From: Setophaga petechia
Taxonomy: Eukaryota; Chordata; Aves; Passeriformes; Parulidae
NCBI GenBank assembly: GCA_024362935.1
Contig: JANCRA010000004.1
Location: forward strand, 24,977,121-25,041,120
Reading direction: 5' to 3'
DNA length: 64,000 bases
Made by a program: the position numbers and the translations under genes. Below are positions 62,901-64,000 of this stretch, one piece after another (the first letter of the stretch is position 1; every line of letters starts with the position of its first letter). The notes under the pieces are model-generated. The model made no database searches and was not told the origin of the DNA. It was given only the letters and a program-made list of their open reading frames with translations.

Positions 62901-64000
62901 TCTATCCAGAAGTGAAAGGTGAAAGGTTCACAGACAGGCAAATCAACCTGTAATCACAAAAACAAATTTTGCCTCCTGTGAGAGTCTTAGACACATAAGT
63001 CTTCCCCAAAATTGCACTCAGACTAAAGAACCAGAATTCACTCGGCATTTTCTAGGTCCAAAAATGCTTCAAATGAAAGTCTTGTAATTTATGTTGAAAG
63101 AACACCAAGGAGTTTGTAAGAATTCTTTGGGCAATCTCAGCTGCAGGAGGATGCTTCACCTCTTAAAAATCTCCCCTACATACGCCTTCAGTCTTCTCTC
63201 TTTCACCAATGCAACCTCAGAGCATGCTCCAGATCAATCAAAAGGCCTCTTACAACCCTCCTACATGTCAGAAACCTACTGGGAAGGAATAGTGCTTTAC
63301 TTCTTCAGGCAGCCTCCACAAATATTTTTGGTAACCCAGGAGAATATCTAGACTGCTGCAGCTACTTTAAATATTGTTGCATGATAGGTCTGACTGAGGC
63401 TTGTTAATGCCAAATGTCTCCTTTTCAACACCTAGAACATTAATTCCATAAAAACTTAAGTGTCTTTAATTACTCTCTATAGAAAATGTACCAACAACTA
63501 TACATTAGTAAATTATAAACTTGAATAAACATTGAGTAAAATAGTTTAAATAGATACTTTTACTTTAATGTGGAGAACTTTCAGGTGAGTAGAATGATGA
63601 CTTAACTGTTCAAAAACTGCTCCTGTTCGATTTTCAGACTATTTAGGAAAAACATTTATTAAGTTTTTGCACCCCATTCTAACCCCAACACTTATTCCTC
63701 TGTGACTTAAATTGCTCTTTGTTCCATGGGATTAAAGTAAAAAAAATTATGATATACCAAATGGCTGCTCCATGGTCAGAGCACTTCCTTGGCATATATA
63801 TCCATAACATCTGTAAATTTTTCAAGTATGACTTTTCTTTTGCAACAGAATTTATTAGCTGTGGTGTGTGAGTAATTTAGAAAATTTCTTAACACTTTAA
63901 AATTAGCATTTCATTGGACTTCTTACCTGCATAAAACTTTCTAGGCTGGGCCATTTCCCTCAGAGCCAGTGTCCTGCATCAGTGCCAGCAGTGTATGGCC
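59941..64000. other. Noncoding AT-rich DNA to window end
   Basis: No gene, RNA gene or repeat family recognised. An A13 run lies near 60667-60679. The patch at about 61080-61165 is rich in 'atgaaattaa'-like words. Open frames such as 60571-60816 and 63091-63351 have no recognisable content. Confidence 0.5.

Noticed and set aside
1..64000. A bacterial, phage or viral gene system
   Set aside because: No operon-like packing, no Shine-Dalgarno-linked frames, no long coding regions; the repeats are of avian and amniote type.

Overview
This window looks like noncoding DNA, intergenic or deep intronic, from a bird, most likely a passerine (perching bird). Three things point there. First, the interspersed repeats are CR1-type LINEs: a 5'-truncated avian CR1 at about 1588-1988, a short antisense CR1 3' end at 46611-46660, and two much older, amniote-wide CR1 fragments at 21945-22750 and 41705-41950. 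Second, 4731-4866 is a minus-strand SINE with a tRNA-Ile-like head, including the AAT anticodon loop, fused to a CR1-like tail. That is the architecture of the passerine SINE TguSINE1. Third, repeats are sparse, as in bird genomes, and there are two stretches resembling avian endogenous-retrovirus LTRs (5815-5989 and about 29860-30090).

I could not support a single protein-coding gene. The open frames are short and mostly start at GTG, TTG or CTG. They show no family resemblance, and their lengths are close to what AT-rich random sequence gives. Several are simply translations of the repeats. I found no functional tRNA, rRNA, snRNA, CRISPR array or bacterial/phage gene. One short frame at 30501-30668 resembles the start of a C-type-lectin domain and may be a fossil exon.

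Layout: 1-1.6 kb unique; 1.6-2.0 kb CR1; 4.7-4.9 kb tRNA-Ile/CR1 SINE; 5.8-6.05 kb LTR remnant and a hairpin; 10.27-10.32 kb two adjacent perfect palindromes; 11.8-12.0 kb purine-rich tract; 15.2 kb possible ancient amniote repeat; 17.9-18.3 kb cluster of homeodomain-type TAATTA sites; 21.9-22.75 kb old CR1 copy followed by a T19 run; 28.5-28.8 kb A-rich repeats and an 11-bp tandem duplication; 29.9-30.1 kb LTR; 32.57 kb G-quadruplex motif; 36.0 kb 20-bp tandem duplication with TTTGCAT cores; 41.7-41.95 kb antisense old CR1; 46.6-46.75 kb CR1 scrap and a 17-bp perfect hairpin; 50.74-51.12 kb the most CpG-rich, promoter- or enhancer-like segment; 59.9 kb (GT)18. The rest is unremarkable AT-rich DNA.

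No interacting gene set or novel biological system is visible. The most useful leads are the CpG/CCAAT/E-box segment near 50.8 kb, the homeodomain-site cluster near 18 kb, and the clade-diagnostic SINE. All family assignments rest on remembered consensus patterns, not on a search.
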